From the NCBI RefSeq assembly GCF_031432975.1, contig NZ_CP133838.1:186001-250000 (forward strand): a stretch of 64,000 bases of DNA. Reading direction: 5' to 3'. The position numbers and the translations under genes are program-made. Below are positions 27,621 to 36,757 of this stretch, one piece after another. Position 1 is the first letter of the stretch. The number at the start of each line of letters is the position of its first letter. The notes below the pieces were generated by a model. The model was not told the origin of the DNA. It worked only from the letters and a program-made list of their open reading frames with translations, and ran no database searches. The stretch is from Buttiauxella selenatireducens. GTDB lineage: Bacteria > Pseudomonadota > Gammaproteobacteria > Enterobacterales > Enterobacteriaceae.

Positions 27621-27741
27621 AGAGATATTATTTTTTACGAACTCTCCATGATTTATATTAAATTATTTGTTTAATATTACTTTTCTTTGTAGTTAAAAAG
27701 CATAGATGGCTTTTTATAAAATAAGGAGAAACTACTTTCTG

Positions 27742-28728
27742 ATGAAGAGAATACTTTTGATCTGTCCAGAATTTAATGGATATGAAAAGATAATAGAAAA
27801 GGAATTGAGCAGAAATCACTATGTAAAATTAATATCTTACAAAGAGAAAGATGTTTTTAATTTGTATGGTGTGCATAGATATATTTACTTCATATTAACT
27901 AACCTTGCTAAGGTGACTCGGTCTAGTATTTTATTTAGGCTAAGGTATTTTTATGCACTAAAACGTAGCAATTTGATTGATGTAGTTCAATCAAAACTAT
28001 CAAAAAATGAAAGGTATGATCAAACTATAATTATCAAAGGTTTTGGTTTTAGGCCAGAAAACATAAAGCTAATTAAAGAGCGTTTCAGTTTAGATATTCG
28101 TCTCTATCAATGGGATAGTCATGGTTTTTATCCGGGGATAGAGAAGTTGTATACAGAATGTGGTAAGGTTTTTTATTTTGAAAAAGAAAGTAAAAACAAT
28201 ACAATATATCTTCCAAACTTCTGGGTGAAACCCATCTTCAAACCAAAGAAAACAGAAGATAAAAGAGAACGTGTTATATATGTTGGTTCTTTTAGTTTTC
28301 AACGATTATTCATGCTAATTGCAGTGCGCTTTAAATTAAGAAAGCATGTACAAACATTATTTTCGCTCTACACACAAGTTAGAATATTAAGAAGACTCCC
28401 ATTTGTTACTGATAAAAAAATATCCTATAATCAGCTTTTATCTTTATATAATGATAATAAATATGTGCTAGAACTCTCTAATCCTGGGCAATCAGGGCTT
28501 ACTCAAAGAATATTTGATGCTGTGAATTTTAATGACATAATTATAGTTACAACACAAAAACATAAGGTGTTATTAGTAGATAGTGGTATATCAGGAGACG
28601 TTGTAATTACAATTGAGGATGTGCATCAGGGTAATATGGATATTAGCTTGTTATCATCAAAAAACGAAATTGAAAAATTTCATTTTTATGAAATATCTCA
28701 CTGGATAAATACTATTTTGTATAGTTAA
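27742..28728 (+). CDS. CgeB-like putative glycosyltransferase
   Basis: A 328-residue cytoplasmic protein with a GT-B look: an N-terminal Rossmann start (MKRILLICPEFNGYE), a middle RLYQWDSHGFYPGIEKLY segment and a C-terminal donor-site-like region NPGQSGLTQRIFDAV. This resembles CgeB-type and capsule transferases; I could not tie it to a known linkage. The ATG at 27742 is preferred to the one at 27706 because an AAGGAG lies upstream, though 13 bases away. It lies between the CDP-glycerol synthase and the glycerophosphotransferase. Donor and acceptor are unknown. Confidence 0.6.
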   Translation: MKRILLICPEFNGYEKIIEKELSRNHYVKLISYKEKDVFNLYGVHRYIYFILTNLAKVTRSSILFRLRYFYALKRSNLIDVVQSKLSKNERYDQTIIIKGFGFRPENIKLIKERFSLDIRLYQWDSHGFYPGIEKLYTECGKVFYFEKESKNNTIYLPNFWVKPIFKPKKTEDKRERVIYVGSFSFQRLFMLIAVRFKLRKHVQTLFSLYTQVRILRRLPFVTDKKISYNQLLSLYNDNKYVLELSNPGQSGLTQRIFDAVNFNDIIIVTTQKHKVLLVDSGISGDVVITIEDVHQGNMDISLLSSKNEIEKFHFYEISHWINTILYS

Positions 28729-28749
28729 GCAATAATAAAGGAATGCAGT

Positions 28750-29859
28750 ATGACGGTTGTTCGTTTTTTGTTATATTTAATATCTTTTGGGCTTCCTAAA
28801 AAAAATGTTGTAATATTTAATTCATATAAAAATACAAAATTTTCCTTTATTGCAAAAAATATATTTTTACATGGAATAATGAATGGTAAGGTAAATTATA
28901 AATTTGTCATAAATGATGAGAAGTTGCGAAATTGTTTAATTGATACTTATGGTGATTACTTTATAACATCAACAAATATTAAAGATTGCTATACCATTTG
29001 TACTGCAAAGTTTTGGGTGACATCAACATCTCCTGTATATAAATTTCCATTCTGTAATATATTTCGTAAGGTTATAAATGTTTGGCATGGGATACCACTG
29101 AAGAATATAGGAGTTCTTGATTACGAGGTTAGTGCGTACAAATCATTTTTATATAAAACAGTTTATAGAACTTTTTATACTTACTTTATGGTTCCAAGCC
29201 CCTCTTTAGGTGAGGTTTATAAAAATTCATTCTGTATAGGCGATGATAAAGTAGTATATTCTGGATTGATTCAACCACATATTGTGACTAAAGAAAATAT
29301 AAAAGATAAATTAGGAGCCATTTCGAAGGATGTCAAGGTTATTCTTTATGCAACCACCTGGAGAAGTTATGATACAGATTACTTCCCGTTTGCTGACTTT
29401 AACCTAGAGAAATTGAACAATTATTTAGTTGAGAGGGACTATATAATACTTATTAAGCCACACCACCTAGAGAAGTCATCCGTCGAGAGATTCAGGTGTA
29501 GTAATATAATTATTGTTGATGATAGTTATATAAATGACATATCACATATATTTAATAGCGTTGACTTGCTAGTTACTGATTATTCCAGTATTTATTTTGA
29601 TTATTTAATGACAAGCGATCCATATATAATATTCGTTCCTTATGATCTCGATAAATATAAATATGAAAGAGGGTTTAATATGGATTATGAATATGTAACA
29701 CCAGGTCCGAAGGTTAAAACCTTGAATGACTTTTGCAACGAAATTGATTGTTTTTTTTCGGGGAGAAGTCTTTACAAAGAAAAGGTGGAGTATATTAGGG
29801 TTAATTATTGTGGTTCAGAATATAATATGATAGATAAATTTAATGAGTTAATTAGTTGA
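28750..29859 (+). CDS. CDP-glycerol glycerophosphotransferase (TagB/TagF family)
   Basis: A 369-residue transferase that would move glycerol phosphate from CDP-glycerol to the polysaccharide repeat unit. Family motifs are VWHGIPLKNIG, YATTWR, IKPHH, TDYSSIYFDYL and the C-terminal RGFNMDYEYVTPGP. An N-terminal hydrophobic stretch may attach it to the membrane face. It is much shorter than TagF polymerases, so a single-addition TagB-like enzyme decorating the repeat unit seems likelier than a poly(glycerol phosphate) synthase. The stop overlaps the next ATG by one base. Confidence 0.88.
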   Translation: MTVVRFLLYLISFGLPKKNVVIFNSYKNTKFSFIAKNIFLHGIMNGKVNYKFVINDEKLRNCLIDTYGDYFITSTNIKDCYTICTAKFWVTSTSPVYKFPFCNIFRKVINVWHGIPLKNIGVLDYEVSAYKSFLYKTVYRTFYTYFMVPSPSLGEVYKNSFCIGDDKVVYSGLIQPHIVTKENIKDKLGAISKDVKVILYATTWRSYDTDYFPFADFNLEKLNNYLVERDYIILIKPHHLEKSSVERFRCSNIIIVDDSYINDISHIFNSVDLLVTDYSSIYFDYLMTSDPYIIFVPYDLDKYKYERGFNMDYEYVTPGPKVKTLNDFCNEIDCFFSGRSLYKEKVEYIRVNYCGSEYNMIDKFNELIS

Positions 29860-30968
29860 TGAACATATTGCATGTTTCAGATATAGACACCACAGTTAAA
29901 GGCGGTGGCATAAATACAATCGTAATGAGATTGCTGTCGCAACAATCTAAATATGATAATTTGAGTTTGATGGTGTTTAAGGATTTTAAAGAACACGAAA
30001 ACATTAACATAATACGATTTTCGGGATTGAAAGACTTTTCCAAATTTGTTAAGAAAGAGAGGGTTGATGCTGTAGTATTCCACTCTGTCTATAAAATTGA
30101 ATATGTTTTTTTAGCCATGCTGCTTAAAATAAATAATGTTAAATACTTTATACATTCGCATGGCGCATTACAAAAAGAGGCTATAAATAAAAAAGGTTTT
30201 GGAAAGAGAGTTTTTACAAGACTAATTCTTCCTTCGTTTATTAAGCAATCAACGGGGGTTTTTTTCTGTTCGCCAAATGAAATAAAAAACTCCTTATATA
30301 GCGACAAATCAATTGGTTATATTTTTAATGCGCCAGGTTTTAATAAAAACAAAGTAAAAGTTAATAAAAATAAATCTAATGATAAATTTAAATTAACATA
30401 TATTGGGAAAATTGATTTTTACTACAAAGGCATAGATGAGTTATTAAAGGCCGTCGCACTATTAAAAAATGATAAGTTAGAACTTAATTTATATGGTTAT
30501 GGGAAATACAAAGATCTTGATGTTAATTATATCAAAGATGATGATTCCGATATTATTAGATTGCTAAGAACAATAGAGAAATTACATTTGGGAAATAATG
30601 TTTTCTTTCATGGCCCCGTTCATGGAGGTAGAAAAGAGGCTGTTTTTTTAGATTCAGATGTTTTCGTATTAACTTCACGTTCAGAAGGTATGCCACTAAG
30701 TATTGTTGAATCTTTTTACTATGGAGTTCCTGTTCTTGTAACAGATCGTACTAATATGGGGTGCCTGGTTAAAAAATATAGTGCAGGAAAGGTTGTGTCC
30801 TTTTCTGTAGAATCAATTTGTGATGGTATTAAGGAGTTGATGGATAGCTCTCGTGTAAATCTAGACATGCGCAATAATAGCCGTGCCGCATTCATTAACG
30901 AGTTTGAAACGTATGATATGGGGGAAAAGATGCATATAGGTATTAAAAAAAACCTAAGCAAAATTTGA
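29859..30968 (+). CDS. GT4-family glycosyltransferase
   Basis: Retaining GT-B enzyme of 369 residues. The N-terminal Gly-rich loop TVKGGGINTIV and the C-terminal EGMPLSIVESFYYGVPVLVTD (the EX7E donor motif) define the family. The ATG at 29859 overlaps the preceding stop (TGATG), indicating coupled translation. The sugar donor is unknown. Confidence 0.85.
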   Translation: MNILHVSDIDTTVKGGGINTIVMRLLSQQSKYDNLSLMVFKDFKEHENINIIRFSGLKDFSKFVKKERVDAVVFHSVYKIEYVFLAMLLKINNVKYFIHSHGALQKEAINKKGFGKRVFTRLILPSFIKQSTGVFFCSPNEIKNSLYSDKSIGYIFNAPGFNKNKVKVNKNKSNDKFKLTYIGKIDFYYKGIDELLKAVALLKNDKLELNLYGYGKYKDLDVNYIKDDDSDIIRLLRTIEKLHLGNNVFFHGPVHGGRKEAVFLDSDVFVLTSRSEGMPLSIVESFYYGVPVLVTDRTNMGCLVKKYSAGKVVSFSVESICDGIKELMDSSRVNLDMRNNSRAAFINEFETYDMGEKMHIGIKKNLSKI

Positions 30969-31002
30969 ATGGTTAATGCTGTGAGTTTAAATAGTTATCT
31001 GA

Positions 31003-32175
31003 ATGAGTATAGAAATAAACATGAACAAAAATCATGATGATTATTTTAGTGATAAAGGTTGGGGGGTGAATTTTTGCTCCTTGGCAATCTTATGTCTTGG
31101 GGTTATTTTTCAAATTGGAGGGTTAATAGAAATAAGAATGCTTTCGGTGGGGGTAGGGGCAATTATTTCTTTAATTTTGATTTTCATATTCAATAGTATA
31201 AAACATATAAGAAAAGATCTATTATTTCTATTGTTTATTGGTTTGTTGCATACGTCTGTATATTTAATCAGCGAAAATGAGCTTACTGGTTTCTATAAAA
31301 GCCTATTATCCTTTATAGTGTTTTTTCTCTCGGCAGTTTTGTTTTATTCTATTTCAGATTGTCAAAGGAAAAAAGTTTTTAATCTAATTAAGTTTTCAAC
31401 ATTGCTTTTTTGTTCAATAGAATTGTTTCTGCGAATGGATGGGATTTCTGGAAGTTTAATTGACGTAATAACTGCAAATTTTTATTTATTGAAGATCAAT
31501 AGTCCTTTTTTTAGTGATACTAATGGTTTTGCAATTTATTTACTTCCATTAGTTATAATGATTATTTTTGAGTGTGTTTTTAACAAGAGCATGAATTTTA
31601 TTAATATAATTATAATTATATTTCTTCATGTGTTTTTGGTTTTATCGATGTCAAGGGCGGTTCTTGTATCGATGTTGTTTTTTTATATGGTCATGATTTT
31701 CTTCATGATCAATAAGACGTATAGATATATTATGGTTATGCTGGTGATTATATTATTAATGGTAATTTCGCCAATGTTGATTTCTCTTTTAGAAGCGGAT
31801 GGCAGTGGATTAACGAAAGTTGAAGTTTATAAGTTTTTATTCACCAATATCGGAACGGATTCTTTTGCACATATCTTGTTTGGCTTCGGTGAGAAAATTG
31901 GTGCGTATAGGTATTCATTTAGTAATGGATCTTATGCTCATGGCCAATTTCCTCTTTTGGTTGGTATGAGCGGGATGGTTGGAACTTTTATTTATATTAT
32001 GTTTGGATTGGTGGTAACGATTACAGGTGGAAAGAATGTCCTCTATCTTCTTATTCCTATTTTTATTGTGGGTCTTTCATATTTCCCTCCGTATTTTGAA
32101 ACAACTTTCTTTGCATTGGGATATCTTTGGGCATGTAAATATAATCCAATGTGCTTGGAAAATAAATATAACTAA
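31003..32175 (+). CDS. wzy: Wzy-like polysaccharide polymerase
   Basis: Polytopic membrane protein of 390 residues with about ten hydrophobic segments and one large loop near residues 255-310, the usual Wzy layout. Sequence identity to any one Wzy is not recognisable, as is normal for the family. Placement beside the wzx-like flippase gene and between glycosyltransferase genes supports the call. Very AT-rich. Confidence 0.75.
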   Translation: MSIEINMNKNHDDYFSDKGWGVNFCSLAILCLGVIFQIGGLIEIRMLSVGVGAIISLILIFIFNSIKHIRKDLLFLLFIGLLHTSVYLISENELTGFYKSLLSFIVFFLSAVLFYSISDCQRKKVFNLIKFSTLLFCSIELFLRMDGISGSLIDVITANFYLLKINSPFFSDTNGFAIYLLPLVIMIIFECVFNKSMNFINIIIIIFLHVFLVLSMSRAVLVSMLFFYMVMIFFMINKTYRYIMVMLVIILLMVISPMLISLLEADGSGLTKVEVYKFLFTNIGTDSFAHILFGFGEKIGAYRYSFSNGSYAHGQFPLLVGMSGMVGTFIYIMFGLVVTITGGKNVLYLLIPIFIVGLSYFPPYFETTFFALGYLWACKYNPMCLENKYN

Positions 32176-32205
32176 CATCACATGCAATATATTCAATAAA
32201 ATGGT

Positions 32206-33462
32206 ATGGCAAGTATGTCATTAGTAAAAAATAGCTTCCTGAACACCATCGCTTTTGTTATTCCTGCAATTGCCGCCTTTCCTGCAATGGGGATAATTGC
32301 CAGATATCTCGGTGTTGAGCAATTTGGTATTTTCTCCTTGATTTTTGCAATGGTTGGTTATGCCAGCATCTTTGATGCTGGCCTCACGAGAGCTGTAATT
32401 AGAAGTATAGCAATCAATAAACTTAATAATTTGAAGTGTTCTGAGATTATAGGTTCGTCATTAGCCATCATCGTTATACTTAGTATAATATGTGCATTAG
32501 CTATGTATCATTTTGCTCCTGAGATAATCAGTATACTAAATGTTTCTCAGTCTCATTATATGGTTTCTGTTAATAGTTTACGCATTGTATCGTTTACTGT
32601 TCCTATTTTTTTAATTACTCAGGTGTTATGTGGTTATCTTGAGGGGCGACAGGATTTTCTTTGGTTAACTATACATAAATCATTTTCGGGAGTAATGGTT
32701 TCTCTCATTCCTGCATTTTTTGCAATGTATTATCACAGTCTCTACCATTCCTTTGTTGGTTTAATCATCTCAAGATTATTATCTATGATGATTATTTTAT
32801 TTGTTGTCGCAAGAAAAACACCACTAAAAAAAATAAAGTTCAGTAATAAGGTTCTTAAAGAAATGATGATGTTTGGTGGGTGGATAACATTGAGTAATTT
32901 GATAAGTCCAGTCCTTTCGTATTGTGATAAATTACTGCTTTCGAATTTGATGGGGGCTCGTTTATCTGCATTTTATACAGCTCCAGCTGATGCAATATCG
33001 AAAATTTCTGCATTTCCCTCTGCGATATCAAGGGCTTTATTTCCTGTTATAAGTTATGAAAAAAGTCCTGATAAAATTATTGAGTATAAAAAAACGGCAT
33101 TTAAACTTATTTTTATTACTTCGATCTTTATTGCGGTGCCAATAATTATTCTCTCAGATGTTATAATTAAGGTTTGGCTCGGCAATGAATTTGTTTTACA
33201 TTCTTCAAATATTTTGAGGGTTATCGTTATTGGCTTTGTTTTTAATTCCTTATCTCAAATTCCCTATTCAAGTATACAAGCATCAGGAAATTCAAGAGTC
33301 ACGGCGCTGATACATTTGTCTGAAGTGATACCTTATTTTGTCTTACTTTATTTTTTAATATCCCAGTTTGGGGTTTATGGTGCAGCTTTTGCCTGGACCA
33401 TCAGGATGATACTGGATTTTTTCATAATGAATTATTTTTCTAAATCATTACAGATCGTTTGA
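32206..33462 (+). CDS. wzx: Wzx-like repeat-unit flippase
   Basis: MATE/PST-type flippase of 418 residues with about twelve hydrophobic helices. The N-terminal KNSFLNTIAFVIPAIAAFPAMGIIARYLG and the segment YASIFDAGLTRAVIR are typical of O-antigen and capsule Wzx proteins. It should flip the undecaprenyl-linked repeat unit to the periplasm. The start may be at 32206 or at the ATG at 32215; no clear ribosome site separates them. Confidence 0.83.
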   Translation: MASMSLVKNSFLNTIAFVIPAIAAFPAMGIIARYLGVEQFGIFSLIFAMVGYASIFDAGLTRAVIRSIAINKLNNLKCSEIIGSSLAIIVILSIICALAMYHFAPEIISILNVSQSHYMVSVNSLRIVSFTVPIFLITQVLCGYLEGRQDFLWLTIHKSFSGVMVSLIPAFFAMYYHSLYHSFVGLIISRLLSMMIILFVVARKTPLKKIKFSNKVLKEMMMFGGWITLSNLISPVLSYCDKLLLSNLMGARLSAFYTAPADAISKISAFPSAISRALFPVISYEKSPDKIIEYKKTAFKLIFITSIFIAVPIIILSDVIIKVWLGNEFVLHSSNILRVIVIGFVFNSLSQIPYSSIQASGNSRVTALIHLSEVIPYFVLLYFLISQFGVYGAAFAWTIRMILDFFIMNYFSKSLQIV

Positions 33463-33560
33463 GTACAACGGGTTGTAGTTATCTATTAATAATTTCTTAC
33501 AGTCATCTTGATATCTTTTGGCTTATATAAACGAAAACCACAAAGGGATATGGTGTTTAC

Positions 33561-34367
33561 ATGAAATTTAGTATTCTAATGTCATTATATAATAATGAGA
33601 CAGCAAGTAATCTTGAGGAGTGTTTTTGTAGTCTATACAATCAATCGTTGAAGGCTGAAGAGGTGGTTCTTGTAATTGATGGTCCTATTGGTAGTGATTT
33701 ATTAGCTGTTGTCGAAAAATGGGCGTGTTTTCTTAATATAATAAAAGTCAAAATAGATGAAAATGTCGGCCTAGGGAAGGCTTTAAATCATGGGTTGAAA
33801 TTTTGTAAAAATAACTACATTGCACGAATGGATACTGATGATATTTGTTTTCCGGAGCGATTCGAATCACAAATGTCATATTTGATTAAGAATCCCGAAT
33901 TGGCTATTTTGGGAAGCAATATTATAGAGTTTAATAGAAGTAAAGAATTGAGTACTGGGGTGCGCAAAGTCCCATTTGCATATGAAGATATTTTAAAATA
34001 TTGTAAGTTTCGCAATCCATTTAATCACATGTCTATTATTTTCAATAAGAAAATAATCCAAGAAGTTGGTGGTTATCATCACCATTATTTTATGGAAGAT
34101 TATAACCTTTGGCTTCGTGTGATTTCTAGTGGATATAAAGTTGAGAATATAAATAAAAATTTAGTTTATGCGCGTTCAGACTCGGCTTCAATAGCCAGGA
34201 GAAGAGGTCTTAAGTATATTGCTAGTGAATATAAATTAGCATTATTAAAGGCCGAGCTAGGCATTCAAAAAAAGCATACTGCGTTGACATATTTTATGTT
34301 GAGAGCGACTTCACGTGTAATGCCATCAAAATTGCTTAAGTTAGTTTATAATCAAGATAGAAAATAA
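33561..34367 (+). CDS. GT2-family glycosyltransferase (AmsE-like)
   Basis: Inverting GT-A enzyme of 268 residues. It begins FSILMSLYNNE, has NVGLGKALNHGL and the metal-binding MDTDD, and has the catalytic-base region MEDYNLWLR. Overall it resembles AmsE-like amylovoran transferases. Donor and linkage are unknown. Confidence 0.82.
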   Translation: MKFSILMSLYNNETASNLEECFCSLYNQSLKAEEVVLVIDGPIGSDLLAVVEKWACFLNIIKVKIDENVGLGKALNHGLKFCKNNYIARMDTDDICFPERFESQMSYLIKNPELAILGSNIIEFNRSKELSTGVRKVPFAYEDILKYCKFRNPFNHMSIIFNKKIIQEVGGYHHHYFMEDYNLWLRVISSGYKVENINKNLVYARSDSASIARRRGLKYIASEYKLALLKAELGIQKKHTALTYFMLRATSRVMPSKLLKLVYNQDRK

Positions 34368-34375
34368 GAGGTATT

Positions 34376-35329
34376 ATGTTAGCTATAATTGGCGGTTCTG
34401 GTTTTATTGGCACTAGATTAGCAAATCAACTATCAGCAAGTTCTATTGATTTTAAAATCATTGATATAAATAAAAGTAATAGCTACCCAGATAACTGGAT
34501 TTATGGAGATGTTACAAAACCAGATACTTTGCTTACAGCCTTATCAGGGGTTAATAAGATTATAAACCTAGCAGCAGAACATAAGGATAATGTGCATCCT
34601 GTTAGCCTTTACTATGATGTTAATGTTAATGGTGCAAAAAACATTTGCGAAACGGCTGAAAAATTAAATATTAATCATATTATCTTCACATCATCAGTTG
34701 CAATTTATGGTTTTGTAGAAGAAGACACGGGCGAGGATGGTAAAGTATGTCCGTTTAATGATTATGGAAAATCAAAATTTCAAGCTGAGCAAGTTTTTGA
34801 TCATTGGCAGAAAGAGGATTCTAAACGTACTCTTGTCACTGTTCGTCCTACTGTTGTTTTCGGTGAGGGAAATAGAGGGAATGTTTATAACCTTTTCCGC
34901 CAAATTGCATCGGGTAAATTCCTTATGCTTGGGAGCGGAAACAATAGAAAATCAATGGCATATGTTGAAAATATTGCCTCATTTTTGAAGTTTGGAACTG
35001 GCTTTGAAACAGGAAGACATGTATTCAATTATATTGATAAACCAGATTTCACAATGAATGTATTAACAGGGGTTATTTGTAGTTCTTTAAATAAAAAAAT
35101 CAATAATGTTAGAATTCCTTATTCAATTGGAATGCTTGGGGGCTACTGTTTTGATATCTTGGCAAGGGTCACTGGGAAAGAATTTCCTATAAGTAGCATT
35201 AGAATTAAAAAATTCTGTGCCGTATCGCAATTCAAATCTAACTCAATAGAAAGGACGGGTTTTAGAGCACCTGTATCTTTAGAAGAAGGCATTGCTAATA
35301 CCGTTAGATATGAGTTTCTCAATAAATAA
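34376..35329 (+). CDS. gnu: Gnu-like GlcNAc-PP-undecaprenol 4-epimerase (extended SDR)
   Basis: A 317-residue NAD-dependent epimerase with GGSGFIGTRL at the N-terminus and the catalytic YGKSK motif. It aligns with E. coli O157 Gnu at several diagnostic stretches: LAAEHKDNVHP-SLYYDVNV, RPTVVFGEGNRGNVYNL, KSMAYVENI and GMLGGYCFDILARVTGK. Gnu converts GlcNAc-PP-Und to GalNAc-PP-Und, so this gene pairs with the WecA-like enzyme at the start of the cluster. It is the last gene of the AT-rich cassette. Confidence 0.82.
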   Translation: MLAIIGGSGFIGTRLANQLSASSIDFKIIDINKSNSYPDNWIYGDVTKPDTLLTALSGVNKIINLAAEHKDNVHPVSLYYDVNVNGAKNICETAEKLNINHIIFTSSVAIYGFVEEDTGEDGKVCPFNDYGKSKFQAEQVFDHWQKEDSKRTLVTVRPTVVFGEGNRGNVYNLFRQIASGKFLMLGSGNNRKSMAYVENIASFLKFGTGFETGRHVFNYIDKPDFTMNVLTGVICSSLNKKINNVRIPYSIGMLGGYCFDILARVTGKEFPISSIRIKKFCAVSQFKSNSIERTGFRAPVSLEEGIANTVRYEFLNK

Positions 35330-35788
35330 ACCCTTCCCAATTTAACCACCTTTGGTTGTATAAATATTTTAGTACTTTTTGCTATGCATCTAATTTGGTT
35401 GTATTTGTATTTTGCCACTACAGTTTATTATTGAATTAACGCTTTAAATACTTCTGTTAATGAAAATGTGAGGAAATATTGTAATATAGTAAAGCTTCTA
35501 ATGCTTACTCGCTTAAATATTAGAATCATTATTTTTATGGATTACATTTTAATTACTCTCTTGTTTTATATGTGTGTATACATTGAGGGCTGATTGTGAG
35601 GCTCATTTTTGTAAGTTCAATGATGATTTTCATTCGATATTTTTATATACAGATAAAAATCTACACCAGCCCAGCTAGTAAAAAAATTTGCACTATTTTT
35701 AAATTAAGGACAATCACTCGAGTTTTTTCTGTGTGGAATTTATTCCACCGGGAAAATACACCAATGAAACAATAATAGAGGACTATAA
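35330..35788. promoter_or_regulatory. AT-rich spacer and likely promoter region before yjbE
   Basis: A 459-bp AT-rich stretch without a gene. A weak hairpin (AACCA...TGGTT) soon after the gnu stop may end the cluster transcript. Close to yjbE, a perfect inverted repeat GTGGAAT-TT-ATTCCAC at 35733-35748 is a candidate operator. No exact ops element or convincing RcsAB box was seen here. Confidence 0.5.
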
Positions 35789-36046
35789 ATGAAATTGATT
35801 AAGTTATCTGCGCTAATGCTGTGTGTACTGGCAGCACCTATGGCATCTATGGCTGCGCCTGAATCTGCCGCTGTTGGCGCAGCTGCGGGTACTTCAACTG
35901 CCGCTGCGGGTGTGGCAGCCGGTTCTGCGGTTGCTATCGGTGTCGGCGCGGTGGGTGCAGTAGCTATTACTGCACTCGTTGTTAGCAACAACCGCGACAG
36001 CAAAAATGGCAGCACCAGTACCAGCACCACCACTTCTACGCATTAA
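35789..36046 (+). CDS. yjbE: YjbE/GfcA-like small secreted protein
   Basis: An 85-residue protein with a signal peptide (to about residue 22, ending SMAAP), a Gly/Ala/Val-rich middle and a Ser/Thr-rich tail (STSTSTTTSTH). This layout matches E. coli YjbE. It heads the yjbEFGH set, which is linked to exopolysaccharide production in E. coli. Function of the individual protein is unknown. Confidence 0.8.
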   Translation: MKLIKLSALMLCVLAAPMASMAAPESAAVGAAAGTSTAAAGVAAGSAVAIGVGAVGAVAITALVVSNNRDSKNGSTSTSTTTSTH

Positions 36047-36112
36047 TCATTTCTAATATTCATGGGGTTCTTCTGGGGGCCCCATTTTCTTTGCCAGCTT
36101 ACGGCTCTTAAT

Positions 36113-36757
36113 ATGTATAAAAAAATATGCCTGGCCGGCGCGGTTATTACACTCAGCGCCTGCAGCCAATATCGCCCTGGTATTGTTTCACAGACTATTA
36201 CACAAACCTTTTCTTCGCAGGATGCGAAAATCGATAGCAGTAAAGTTAGCAGCGTTCCCTATGCGTCTATGTCCCTTAAAGTGGATGACGGCCCGTTAGC
36301 TTTTATCGTGCTGGCGTGGAATGAAAACCATATTCAGAAGTGGCTTACCGCCGATTCAAAAATGGTCGCCACGCAAAATGGACGCATTATTAAAACCCTC
36401 GGTTTTCCGGATAACCTGCTGACGTTTGAAAGCAGCACTCCCGATCCATTAGCCAATCCGTTAATCATTCAGGAAGGGCAACAGTGGAAAGCACAAACGC
36501 AGTGGAAGAGTGATGCTTTCCACGCGGCTTCAGTGACTTCACGCTTCCATTGGGCAGGCACGCAAGATTTCACCATTGTCGGTAACACCCGCAATTATCG
36601 TCTGCTGGAAGAACAGGTTTCTTCTGACGTTGATGGTGCCACTTATACCCAACGTTATTGGGTCGATGCGCAAACCGGGCAGGTGGTTCACAGCGAACAA
36701 ACCCTGCATCCTCATGGCCCGGTGTGGTCCCTCACTTTACTGAAACCTTATTCCTGA
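36113..36757 (+). CDS. yjbF: YjbF/GfcB-family lipoprotein
   Basis: Outer-membrane or periplasmic lipoprotein with signal MYKKICLAGAVITLSAC and predicted lipidated Cys17. The mature part resembles YjbF/GfcB (VPYASMSLKVDDGPLAFIVLAW, NGRIIKTLGFPDNL, QRYWVDAQTGQVVHSEQ). The start at 36113 is chosen because it gives a proper lipoprotein signal. It overlaps yjbG by one base. Confidence 0.85.
   Translation: MYKKICLAGAVITLSACSQYRPGIVSQTITQTFSSQDAKIDSSKVSSVPYASMSLKVDDGPLAFIVLAWNENHIQKWLTADSKMVATQNGRIIKTLGFPDNLLTFESSTPDPLANPLIIQEGQQWKAQTQWKSDAFHAASVTSRFHWAGTQDFTIVGNTRNYRLLEEQVSSDVDGATYTQRYWVDAQTGQVVHSEQTLHPHGPVWSLTLLKPYS

Noticed and set aside
35475-35520. RcsAB box upstream of yjbE
   Set aside because: TTAGAATCATTATT matches only about 8 of 14 consensus positions.
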